A DNA stretch of 64,000 nucleotides from an uncultured Lachnospiraceae bacterium (GTDB lineage: Bacteria > Bacillota > Clostridia > Lachnospirales > Lachnospiraceae). Under the pieces are notes generated by a model. That model was not told the origin of the DNA. It was given only the letters and a program-made list of their open reading frames with translations, and did not search any database. Each line of letters starts with the position of its first letter. The stretch's first letter is position 1. Below, in pieces: positions 35,205 to 42,164 of the stretch. Where the stretch lies: the NCBI GenBank assembly GCA_902493385.1, contig CABUPO010000007.1, forward strand, positions 75,557 to 139,556, written 5' to 3'. A program made the position numbers and the translations under genes.

Positions 35205-35978
35205 ATGTTTTATAAAATAATTTCAACAAAACATCTTTCGGATGATATCGTAAGTATGTGGATAGAGGCGCCGGAAATTGCACAGAAAGCCGGTGCGGGA
35301 CAATTTATATCCATATACAGCGACAGTAAAAGCGAGCTTCTTCCAAGACCGATAAGTATATGCGATACAGACGGGGAACGTGCGATAAGAATAGTATTTC
35401 GTATCGTGGGAAAAGGCACAAAGGAGTTCGCAGAAAAAAATGCAGGAGATGTGCTTAGAATTATAGGGCCGCTTGGAAACGGCTATAAAGATTTTATAAC
35501 AGAATATGATAATAATACTGATAAAACTGCGCTGGTTATCGGAGGAGGAATCGGCATACCGCCAATGCTGCTTTTATCAAAGACTTTAAATTGCAGGAAA
35601 ATAATTGTGCTTGGATACAGGGATTACATGTTTATGCATGATGATTTTTCGGAATATGGAGATGTGGTTATAGCTTCAGAAAATGGAATGTGTGGAATTA
35701 AGGGTAATGTTATAGATGCAGTTAATGTCAGCGGTATTAAAGCGGACGCCATATACTCCTGCGGACCTGTTCCAATGCTTAAAGGAGTAAAGGCATATGC
35801 TGAATCACAAAACATTCCTGCATATATTTCACTGGAAGAAAAAATGGCGTGCGGTATCGGCGCGTGTCTTGCGTGCGTATGTAAAACTAATGAAGTGGAC
35901 AGCCATAGCATGGTTAAGAACAAGCGTATATGTAAGGAAGGTCCTGTATTTAATGCAAAGGAGGTGGATTTTTCATGA
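35205..35978 (+). CDS. pyrK: Dihydroorotate dehydrogenase electron-transfer subunit
   Basis: A 257-residue FAD and [2Fe-2S] protein that passes electrons from dihydroorotate dehydrogenase B to NAD. Ferredoxin-reductase-like FAD and NAD domains (LLPRPISICD, ALVIGGGIGIPPMLLL, YSCGPVPMLKG) are followed by the cysteine-rich cluster site EEKMACGIGACLACVCKT and a further Cys near the end (RICKEGPVF). The ATG at 35205 lies behind GGGAGGAA. It overlaps pyrD by four bases. Confidence 0.95.
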   Translation: MFYKIISTKHLSDDIVSMWIEAPEIAQKAGAGQFISIYSDSKSELLPRPISICDTDGERAIRIVFRIVGKGTKEFAEKNAGDVLRIIGPLGNGYKDFITEYDNNTDKTALVIGGGIGIPPMLLLSKTLNCRKIIVLGYRDYMFMHDDFSEYGDVVIASENGMCGIKGNVIDAVNVSGIKADAIYSCGPVPMLKGVKAYAESQNIPAYISLEEKMACGIGACLACVCKTNEVDSHSMVKNKRICKEGPVFNAKEVDFS

Positions 35979-36877
35979 ATATGAGCGTTAATTTTTGTGG
36001 TATTGAAATGAAGAATCCTGTAACAACAGCTTCAGGAACATTTGGTTCAGGAATGGAATATACGGACTTTGTAGACCTTTCAAGACTTGGAGCAGTTACG
36101 ACTAAAGGCGTGGCCAATGTGCCCTGGCAGGGTAATCCTGCTCCGAGAATTGCTGAAACCTATGGTGGAATGATTAATGCAATAGGATTGCAGAATCCTG
36201 GAATAGATACATTTATATTAAGAGATATCCCATTCTTAAAGCAGTTTGACACAAAAATAATTGTCAATGTATGCGGAAGGACTAAAGAAGATTACTGCGA
36301 AACTGTCAGCCGTCTGGCTGATACAGAAGCTGACCTTCTTGAAATTAATATATCATGTCCGAATGTTAAAGAAGGCGGAATTGCATTTGGCCAGAATGCA
36401 GATGCAGTAGAAGATATAACGAGGGCTGTAAAAGATTGTGCAAAGCAGCCTGTAATAATGAAGCTCAGCCCGAATGTTACGGATATTACTGAAATGGCAA
36501 AAGCTGCAGAGGCAGGAGGTGCGGATGCTATTTCACTTATTAATACAATAACAGGGATGAAGATAGATATTAACAGAAGATGCTTTGCAGTTGCAAATAA
36601 AACAGGCGGCCTGTCGGGACCTGCGATAAAGCCTGTAGCTGTCAGAATGGTATATCAGGCGGCGCATGCGGTTAATATTCCTGTTATTGGAATGGGTGGA
36701 ATAGCTGATGCGTCCGACGCGCTTGAGTTTATTATGGCAGGAGCGACGATGGTTGCCGTAGGAACTGCTAACTTTAATAATCCTTATGCAACTATGCAGA
36801 TAATTGACGGAATAGCTGATTATATGCATCAAAATAATGTAAAGGATATTAATGAGCTTATCGGATGCGTCGGATAG
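35975..36877 (+). CDS. pyrD: Dihydroorotate dehydrogenase B catalytic subunit
   Basis: FMN-dependent catalytic subunit (300 residues) of the heterotetrameric PyrD/PyrK enzyme, oxidising dihydroorotate to orotate. TASGTFGSGMEY, NAIGLQNPGI, EINISCPNVKEGG with the class 1B catalytic Cys nearby (NISCPN), and GMGGIADASDALEF are present. AAAGGAGGTGG in the pyrK end and the ATGA overlap couple the two. Confidence 0.95.
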   Translation: MNMSVNFCGIEMKNPVTTASGTFGSGMEYTDFVDLSRLGAVTTKGVANVPWQGNPAPRIAETYGGMINAIGLQNPGIDTFILRDIPFLKQFDTKIIVNVCGRTKEDYCETVSRLADTEADLLEINISCPNVKEGGIAFGQNADAVEDITRAVKDCAKQPVIMKLSPNVTDITEMAKAAEAGGADAISLINTITGMKIDINRRCFAVANKTGGLSGPAIKPVAVRMVYQAAHAVNIPVIGMGGIADASDALEFIMAGATMVAVGTANFNNPYATMQIIDGIADYMHQNNVKDINELIGCVG

Positions 36878-36889
36878 TAAAAGGGGTTT

Positions 36890-37378
36890 ATGAATATGGG
36901 AAAAGATAAAGACAAAACTAATGTAATGCGTATATTGGACCAGCATAAGATTCCCTACAGACATTTTAGCTATGAAAGCGATGGAACTCATAGCGGTGTT
37001 GAGATTGCCCAAATGCTTGGAGAGGATGTTGACAGAGTATTTAAAACTCTTGTGACAGAAGGAAAAGCGGGAGAACATTATGTATTTGTTATACCTGTGG
37101 GATGTGAGCTTGATTTGAAAAAGGCGGCGAAGGCAGTAGGAAGCAAGGCTGTACACATGGTAAAATCAAAGGAGCTTCTTTCGTTGACAGGGTACATTCA
37201 CGGAGGATGTTCGCCTATAGGAATGAAAAAATTGTTTCCTACAGTTTTTCACGAAAGCGCCGGGCAATATGATACCATAATGTTCAGTGCAGGAAAGATT
37301 GGATATCAGGTGGAGGTTTCTCCGGATGACTTAAAAAGCGTTATTAATTATAAATATGCCGATTTGGTTATAAAATGA
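36890..37378 (+). CDS. ybaK: Cys-tRNA(Pro)/Cys-tRNA(Cys) deacylase YbaK
   Basis: A 162-residue YbaK/EbsC-type editing protein that hydrolyses Cys wrongly attached to tRNA(Pro). VDRVFKTLVTEG and VGSKAVHMVKSKELLSLTGY plus GGCSPIGMKK are family blocks. AAAGGGG precedes the ATG at 36890; ATG at 36896 is possible. It follows pyrD by 12 bases, so it likely rides on the pyrimidine transcript though it has no part in that pathway. Confidence 0.9.
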   Translation: MNMGKDKDKTNVMRILDQHKIPYRHFSYESDGTHSGVEIAQMLGEDVDRVFKTLVTEGKAGEHYVFVIPVGCELDLKKAAKAVGSKAVHMVKSKELLSLTGYIHGGCSPIGMKKLFPTVFHESAGQYDTIMFSAGKIGYQVEVSPDDLKSVINYKYADLVIK

Positions 37379-37412
37379 CATATACTGCAGAATGTGAAGG
37401 AGGAAATCGCTT

Positions 37413-38216
37413 ATGAAAAGACGATATACATACATTAAAATAATATCTTTTATCATGTTTGCCGTTATTATTGTGAATATGATATGTACAAACGCATATG
37501 CAAAAACGGATTATAACAGATATTCAGGCGCTAAAAAGAGCTGGTACATAATGAGAAAAGAGGGTCATAAGCCGTCAGGCGGCGCTGATACACAGAAGAA
37601 TCTTAAGAGATATAACGCGTATTATTATGATAACAAAACAAAGGAAAAAGTAATATATTTGTGTTTTGACTGCGGTTATGAGCTTAATTATACTCCGGGT
37701 ATACTTAATGTCCTGAAAAAGCACGATATAAAAGCTAATTTTTTTGTCACAAAAGGCTTTGTGGATTCAAATGCAAAGCTTTGTAAAAGGATGAAAAAGG
37801 AAGGGCATATTGTTGGAAATCATACAATGACACATCCAAGCCTGCCATCTCTTTCAGTAAAAGAAGTGAGGCAGGAGGTACGTGGGCTTGAAAAGCTTTT
37901 TGAAGAAAAGACGGGATATGAGCTTGACCGGTATATAAGACCGCCGATGGGCGAATATAGTAATAGAACATTGAAGGTTCTTAAAGATATGGGCTATACG
38001 TCCATATTCTGGAGTATAGCGTACTATGATTATAACGCTGATAAGCAGCCGGGCAAGGCTTATGTTGTAAATCATTTTAAAAAGTATTATCATAAAGGAG
38101 CGATAACGCTTACGCATAATACTTCAAAATCTAATGCAGAGGCGCTTGACGATGTTATTACTTATCTGGAAAATAAAGGCTATAGGTTTGCGCTGCTTGA
38201 CGAATTAGATGCATAA
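37413..38216 (+). CDS. Polysaccharide deacetylase, PdaA-like
   Basis: A 267-residue exported NodB-domain protein. A signal sequence or anchor covers about residues 8-30. The deacetylase domain has the FDCGYELNYTP motif I (Cys where many have Asp or Ala/Asn, common in PdaA relatives), metal site GNHTMTHPSL, and RPPMGEYSNRTL. PdaA makes muramic delta-lactam in the spore cortex, which fits the spore-forming host; a general peptidoglycan deacetylase is the alternative. GGAGG precedes the ATG. It lies between ybaK and larE on the same strand. Confidence 0.82.
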   Translation: MKRRYTYIKIISFIMFAVIIVNMICTNAYAKTDYNRYSGAKKSWYIMRKEGHKPSGGADTQKNLKRYNAYYYDNKTKEKVIYLCFDCGYELNYTPGILNVLKKHDIKANFFVTKGFVDSNAKLCKRMKKEGHIVGNHTMTHPSLPSLSVKEVRQEVRGLEKLFEEKTGYELDRYIRPPMGEYSNRTLKVLKDMGYTSIFWSIAYYDYNADKQPGKAYVVNHFKKYYHKGAITLTHNTSKSNAEALDDVITYLENKGYRFALLDELDA

Positions 38217-38264
38217 CTCGATTTTGGGAGTCGTGAATATGAGTTAATCGAGGTAAGCTTAAAA

Positions 38265-39080
38265 ATGGAAGCTGCAGATACATTATTAGAGGAAAAATAT
38301 AAAAAACTTCAGGATTATCTGGCGGGACTTAAAAATGCTGCAGTTGCTTATTCGGGAGGGGTTGATTCAACCTTTCTTTTGAAAGCAGCGCATGATACGC
38401 TTGGTGGCGAAGCGTATGCAGTTACAGTTTGTGCAGAGATTTTTCCTGACAGAGAATATGAAGAAGCAAGAGAGTTTTGTGAAAAAGAGAATATAAGACA
38501 GTATATAGTCACATTTAATCCGTTTGATATACCGGGTTTTTCTGATAATCCCAAAAACCGCTGTTATATATGTAAAAAAGAGCTGTTAGGTATGGTATGT
38601 GATACCGCGTCAGAAAAAAACATAGCGCATGTATTGGAAGGCTCGAATGCAGATGATGTGTTTGACTATAGGCCGGGGCTTTTGGCAGTAGAAGAACTGG
38701 GCATTAAAAGTCCGTTAAAGTCTGTGGGACTTACTAAGGAAGATATAAGGAATTTGTCTGAAAAGCTTAATCTTAAGACTTGGGATAAGCCGTCCTTTGC
38801 CTGCCTTGCATCACGATTTGCATATGGCGAGACAATTACAAAAGAGAAGCTTACAATGGTAAACAGAGCAGAAAAAATGCTCTTTGACATGGGGTTTAAG
38901 CAGTTTCGCGTGCGGATTCACGGAGAGAATATTGCAAGAATAGAAGTGCTTTGTAACGAGATTACTATGCTTATAGACAATAGAGAAAGCATAACACGTG
39001 CGTTTAATGATTACGGATTTGCTTATGTTACGGTGGATTTGAAAGGCTATCGTACGGGAAGTATGAATGAGGCTTTGTAG
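38265..39080 (+). CDS. larE: Sacrificial sulfur insertion protein LarE
   Basis: LarE is the PP-loop enzyme that adenylates and sulfurates the pyridinium dicarboxylate nucleotide on the way to the nickel-pincer cofactor. The 271-residue protein has the PP-loop AYSGGVDSTFLL, GSNADD, and KPSFACLASRFAYG, whose Cys matches the sacrificial Cys176 region of the Lactobacillus enzyme; an additional NRCYICKKE pair suggests the cluster-dependent variant is possible. GAGGT lies before the ATG. It is separated from larC by 30 kb, and no larA or larB is in the window. Confidence 0.9.
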   Translation: MEAADTLLEEKYKKLQDYLAGLKNAAVAYSGGVDSTFLLKAAHDTLGGEAYAVTVCAEIFPDREYEEAREFCEKENIRQYIVTFNPFDIPGFSDNPKNRCYICKKELLGMVCDTASEKNIAHVLEGSNADDVFDYRPGLLAVEELGIKSPLKSVGLTKEDIRNLSEKLNLKTWDKPSFACLASRFAYGETITKEKLTMVNRAEKMLFDMGFKQFRVRIHGENIARIEVLCNEITMLIDNRESITRAFNDYGFAYVTVDLKGYRTGSMNEAL

Positions 39081-39197
39081 AATTATTGACGTCATCGAAA
39101 CGCATAAAAGCGAAACCATATAGGAAATGAACCGGATGTGCCATACAGAAGCAACTTTGAAATGTCTATTGATCGTGTGTTTACGAAAGATAATTTA

Positions 39198-39236
39198 CAG
39201 TGATAGAAAATCACTTAATGGTGTTGTAGATACGAA
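39198..39236 (+). repeat. 39-bp direct repeat, copy 1
   Basis: Identical over 39 bases to 40025-40063. It starts CAGTGATAGAAAATCACT, containing the dyad AGTGAT/ATCACT. In one frame both copies read YSDRKSLNGVVDT or CSDRKSLNGVVDT, so they are likely remnants of the same coding sequence. Confidence 0.85.
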
Positions 39237-39310
39237 AATGGTGTAGTAATTGGTGTAGTGAATCGAAAAGAATTATTAAATCGGATAACGAAAATTTAAA
39301 CGTGTCAGAT

Positions 39311-39339
39311 TTGACATTTGAATAGGTATTTGTTAGAAT
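39311..39339 (+). promoter_or_regulatory. Promoter of the putative antitoxin RNA
   Basis: TTGACA (39311-39316), 17-base spacer, TAGAAT (39334-39339), close to consensus, pointing towards the convergent toxin gene. Confidence 0.75.
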
Positions 39340-39345
39340 AAAATC

Positions 39346-39439
39346 AGAAAAAGACACTACTCGATGGACGGTCAGTCCAAGTTTATATGGTTACAAAAAA
39401 GCAACCGCATTCCTTTGGCAGAGGGGCGGTTACTTTTTT
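39346..39439 (+). ncRNA. Putative RNA antitoxin of a type I toxin-antitoxin pair
   Basis: Predicted transcript of about 95 bases between a near-consensus promoter (39311-39339) and the shared terminator (39395-39439), antisense to the 3' end of the toxin mRNA. Its 5' end AAGACACTACTCGA (39351-39364) recurs, inverted, at the 5' end of the predicted toxin mRNA (39618-39631). No open frame of note. This arrangement is that of TxpA/RatA and BsrG/SR4. Confidence 0.65.
39395..39439. terminator. Bidirectional terminator of the toxin-antitoxin locus
   Basis: A6 (39395-39400), arm GCAACCGC (39401-39408), arm GCGGTTAC (39426-39433), T6 (39434-39439). The stem with T runs on both strands ends transcripts from either side. 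Confidence 0.8.
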
Positions 39440-39522
39440 GTATGATTGATATATGCTAACAAAATCGTCACAACGATACTAAGTATCATTAGTACGAGGG
39501 AGAGCATTTCAAAATCACTCAT
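39430..39522 (-). CDS. Holin-like type I toxin peptide, 30 residues
   Basis: A 30-residue frame starting MSDFEMLSLVLMIL with one membrane helix through VTILLAYI and a charged end HTKK. It matches the small holin-like toxin peptides (TxpA/BsrG group) whose members start MSxFExLSLM. A perfect GGAAAGGAGG lies eight bases before the ATG, and a long 5' leader runs from a promoter at 39637-39665. When not silenced by its antisense RNA such a peptide inserts in the membrane and halts growth. The gene is opposite in direction to all its neighbours. Confidence 0.78.
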   Translation of the reverse strand: MSDFEMLSLVLMILSIVVTILLAYINHTKK

Positions 39523-39636
39523 AAGTCTGCCCTCCTTTCCAAGATTTCCTGCATAGAGGATTTCTATGTAATCAGAGGGTTCAGTCCCTCTGTTGAAGGA
39601 CTAACCGCCTACCGTTTTCGAGTAGTGTCTTGGTTT

Positions 39637-39665
39637 ATTTTAACAAAGGAATTTCTTTATGACAA
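39637..39665 (-). promoter_or_regulatory. Promoter of the toxin mRNA
   Basis: On the minus strand TTGTCA (39665-39660), 17-base spacer, TAAAAT (39642-39637). Transcription would begin near 39630 and give a leader of about 105 bases before the toxin ATG. Confidence 0.7.
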
Positions 39666-39748
39666 GATATATCTAAAATATTGAGAAAAAGATATTTTGT
39701 TAAGTGGCTGAAGATATTATATTTTAATAAAACAAACGAGGAAGCGAA

Positions 39749-40088
39749 ATGGAAAAGGTTATATTAACAATAGGAGAACTAGAACTAACGTGGGAAGCGG
39801 TAGGGTAAATTTAGCATCAATTTTTTCGATACTTTCGTTTGCAGGAAATATAATTCAATTTATCTTTAGAAAAAAAGAACTGAAAAAGAATAGGAATGTA
39901 CAAAAGAGAGAAATAAAGAAGAACTAAGAAAAGCATATCAAAGTTTTGAAAATAATCCTAATGTTACAGGAATAACGATAGAAGAGGTTAAAAAATGTTT
40001 TCACGATTTCGCCAGGAAGGGTTGCAGTGATAGAAAATCACTTAATGGTGTTGTAGATACGAATGTGACGATGGACTGGTGGTTTTAA
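39749..40088 (+). pseudogene. Frameshifted small gene
   Basis: An ATG at 39749 behind ACGAGG opens MEKVILTIGELELTWEAVG and stops. Sequence in other frames stays coding-like: a hydrophobic stretch VNLASIFSILSFAGNIIQFIF, a Lys-rich part, then LRKAYQSFENNPNVTGITIE and FARKGCSDRKSLNGVVDT to a TAA at 40086. At least two frameshifts. Its 3' part contains the second 39-bp repeat. With the toxin locus and the first repeat copy it accounts for most of the 39.1-40.2 kb stretch. Confidence 0.6.
40025..40063 (+). repeat. 39-bp direct repeat, copy 2
   Basis: Exact copy of 39198-39236, 827 bases downstream, same orientation, bracketing the type I toxin locus. Confidence 0.85.
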
Positions 40089-40249
40089 ATATGGTTAAAT
40101 ACTTGTACTGTCATGTGATTGATGATATTATGTATGAAGAAATGCGAAAGTTTGAAAAAAGCTGTAGTTAAGATTAAAATGGTATAGTAAGGGATAAAGT
40201 ATAGAAATAAGGGCGAGAAAAGCCTATAAATATGGAGGTATTAAGACAT

Positions 40250-40921
40250 ATGGAAAGCTATAAGCAGGAATTTATTGAATTTATGGTTGACTGTCAGGTG
40301 CTAAGATTTGGTGATTTTATAACTAAAAGCGGACGTAAGACGCCGTTTTTTATTAATACCGGATTTTATCGTACCGGAGAACAGCTGCGTAAGCTCGGTA
40401 CATATTATGCAGCTGCGATTAAAGAGACATTCGGTTTTGACTTTGATATATTATTTGGACCAGCCTATAAGGGTATCCCGTTAAGCGTTGCCACAGCAAT
40501 GGCCGTTAGTGAGTCTTATGGTGTGGACGTAGGGTATTGCTCTAATAGAAAAGAAGAAAAGGATCATGGAGACGCAGGTATTCTTCTTGGAAGCCCGCTT
40601 AATTCTGACAGCAGGGTTCTTATGATTGAGGATGTTACAACGTCGGGAAAATCCATACGAGAGACGATGCCGATACTTAAAGCAATGGGAGTTGAGCATA
40701 TAAACGGACTAATTGTATCTGTTAACCGCATGGAAAAAGGCACAAAAGATATAGGAGCTTTAGAAGAGATAGGTAATGAATATGGAATAAAAACGGCGGC
40801 TATTGTGACTATGGAGGAGATAATAGAACACTTGTATAATAAGCCGTATAATGGTAAGATAATAATAGATGACGATATTAAATCAAGAATAGACAAATAT
40901 TATGAACAGTATGGAATATAA
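40250..40921 (+). CDS. pyrE: Orotate phosphoribosyltransferase
   Basis: Joins orotate to PRPP to give OMP, between the PyrD and PyrF steps. The 223-residue protein has the FGDFITKSGRKTPFFINTG substrate region, ILFGPAYKGIPL and the PRPP-binding loop VLMIEDVTTSGKSI. The ATG at 40250 is ten bases after GGAGGT; an earlier ATG at 40232 precedes that site. The gene is cut off from pyrD by ybaK, the deacetylase, larE and the small insertion. Confidence 0.95.
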   Translation: MESYKQEFIEFMVDCQVLRFGDFITKSGRKTPFFINTGFYRTGEQLRKLGTYYAAAIKETFGFDFDILFGPAYKGIPLSVATAMAVSESYGVDVGYCSNRKEEKDHGDAGILLGSPLNSDSRVLMIEDVTTSGKSIRETMPILKAMGVEHINGLIVSVNRMEKGTKDIGALEEIGNEYGIKTAAIVTMEEIIEHLYNKPYNGKIIIDDDIKSRIDKYYEQYGI

Positions 40922-40932
40922 AGGAGGCAGCT

Positions 40933-41085
40933 ATGGAAGAAAAAACATATAAGACAATGGGCTCGTCAGGAATCTTAAGTCTTGTTATCGGAATAATAAT
41001 ATGTATACTCGGAGTAGGCGCCGGAGTTGCAATGATTGTCAACGGCGGAAGACTTCTTAAAGGCAAAAACGACATCATGTTTTAG
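40933..41085 (+). CDS. 50-residue membrane protein
   Basis: A short frame of 50 codons starting MEEKTYKTMGSSGILS with one long helix (LVIGIIICILGVGAGVAMIV) and a basic end. AAGGAGG stands six bases before the ATG and the gene starts 11 bases after pyrE, so it is probably translated. The glycine-rich helix resembles small membrane proteins of Lachnospiraceae of unknown role. Confidence 0.7.
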   Translation: MEEKTYKTMGSSGILSLVIGIIICILGVGAGVAMIVNGGRLLKGKNDIMF

Positions 41086-41152
41086 GTAATTAATTTATAC
41101 ATTATGTGTCACAAAGCAGAGGCGGTCGCTCTTGTCAGAGGCGGACAAATCC

Positions 41153-41196
41153 CGTTCATTATGAACGTTGACAAGCGTGGGCGCCTATGTTATTTG
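41153..41196 (+). promoter_or_regulatory. Palindrome abutting a possible promoter
   Basis: CGTTCATTATGAACG (41153-41167, 7-bp arms) touches TTGACA (41168-41173), followed after 17 bases by TATTTG (41191-41196). It could be an operator-promoter for the CpaE-like gene 150 bases on. The rest of 41085-41343 shows nothing clear. Confidence 0.4.
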
Positions 41197-41342
41197 CTCT
41201 TGAATTTTTATTAAAAAACACTTTACAAGTCCAATATCATATTCTATAATAATTTTTGTAATTCGTTTATCTGGTTTATTGGTTATATTCTAATGTTTTT
41301 TCACAGGTTTGTTCTATTTTATTCATGGAAGGAGTAGTTTTC

Positions 41343-42164
41343 TTGAAAATTGCATTTTGGAGTAATGTAAGGGGTCAGTGCGGAACTACGCTGCACCTTA
41401 CAAGTATGGCTGTTATTCAGGCTATGTTTGACAAAAAGAAAGTGGTTCTTATGGAGAATCATGACCATCTGCTTAATATTGAAAGCTGTCTTGTTAAAAA
41501 AGGGCGTTCTGATATGGTCATGGAAGGTTCGGGAATTTATAACAGATATGGTTTGGAAAATCTGCTGCAGGCAATTGATGATACTGTGCCAAATGTCAGA
41601 GAGAAGCTGATAAGGAAGTGTGCAATGAGGTTTGCGTACGACAGGCTGTATTATCTTCCTCACAGTTATCTTAAGAACAGAGATATCCTTGACTATCAGT
41701 TTGATAAGAAGCTGCACGGACTTTTGAAGAGTCTGGAATCGTACTTTTATGCCGTATACATTGATACGTTTGCAGCGGAAAGTATATCAACTAAGAATAT
41801 TCTTGACAGCGCCGACGTGGTCGTTGTTAATCTGAATCAGAACAGCAGTGTGATTAACCACTTTTTCAGTAATTTCTCTTCGCTTAGAAGCAAAGCAGTA
41901 TTTCTCCTTGGCAACTATTATCCATGCAGGCGCAACAGTATTTATGAAATAAGAAGAAGGTACCAGATACCTGAGAATAGAATATATGCAATCCCTTTTT
42001 GTATGGAAGCTGCCGAGGCAGAATCCGAGGGCAGTATTGCAACATTTATTGGTCGGAATTTTCTGGAACCTTCTATTAATAACCGTGATTTTATCAGTTC
42101 AATATATAATGCATATAGAGGCATTATGGATTATTCGGCCGTATCTAAGGGGCCGGGAGCCTGA
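41343..42164 (+). CDS. CpaE/MinD-like P-loop protein with deviant Walker A
   Basis: A 273-residue SIMIBI-class protein like the CpaE/TadZ and MinD group. It begins MKIAFWSNVRGQCGTTLHLTS: the Walker A is RGQCGTT, with neither the signature nor the catalytic Lys of KGGxGKT, as in CpaE-type proteins with GTT. FYAVYIDTFA and SADVVVVNLNQN follow the usual switch positions. TadZ-type members place pilus machinery at the cell pole, but no tad gene is in the window. The TTG at 41343 behind GGAAGGAG is chosen over the ATG at 41325. Its 3' end overlaps the convergent CNNM gene by 34 bases. Confidence 0.65.
   Translation: MKIAFWSNVRGQCGTTLHLTSMAVIQAMFDKKKVVLMENHDHLLNIESCLVKKGRSDMVMEGSGIYNRYGLENLLQAIDDTVPNVREKLIRKCAMRFAYDRLYYLPHSYLKNRDILDYQFDKKLHGLLKSLESYFYAVYIDTFAAESISTKNILDSADVVVVNLNQNSSVINHFFSNFSSLRSKAVFLLGNYYPCRRNSIYEIRRRYQIPENRIYAIPFCMEAAEAESEGSIATFIGRNFLEPSINNRDFISSIYNAYRGIMDYSAVSKGPGA

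Noticed and set aside
36533..37156. Long minus-strand open frame (207 codons) opposite pyrD and ybaK
   Set aside because: It is the shadow of two well-supported plus-strand genes, has no ribosome binding site and no family resemblance.
39360..39620. Part of the toxin locus as a tRNA or riboswitch because of its many hairpins
   Set aside because: No cloverleaf or known aptamer core; the peptide, promoters and terminator explain it better.
39198..40063. 39-bp repeats as integrase attachment sites
   Set aside because: No integrase or transposase lies between or near them, and both copies look like pieces of a coding sequence.
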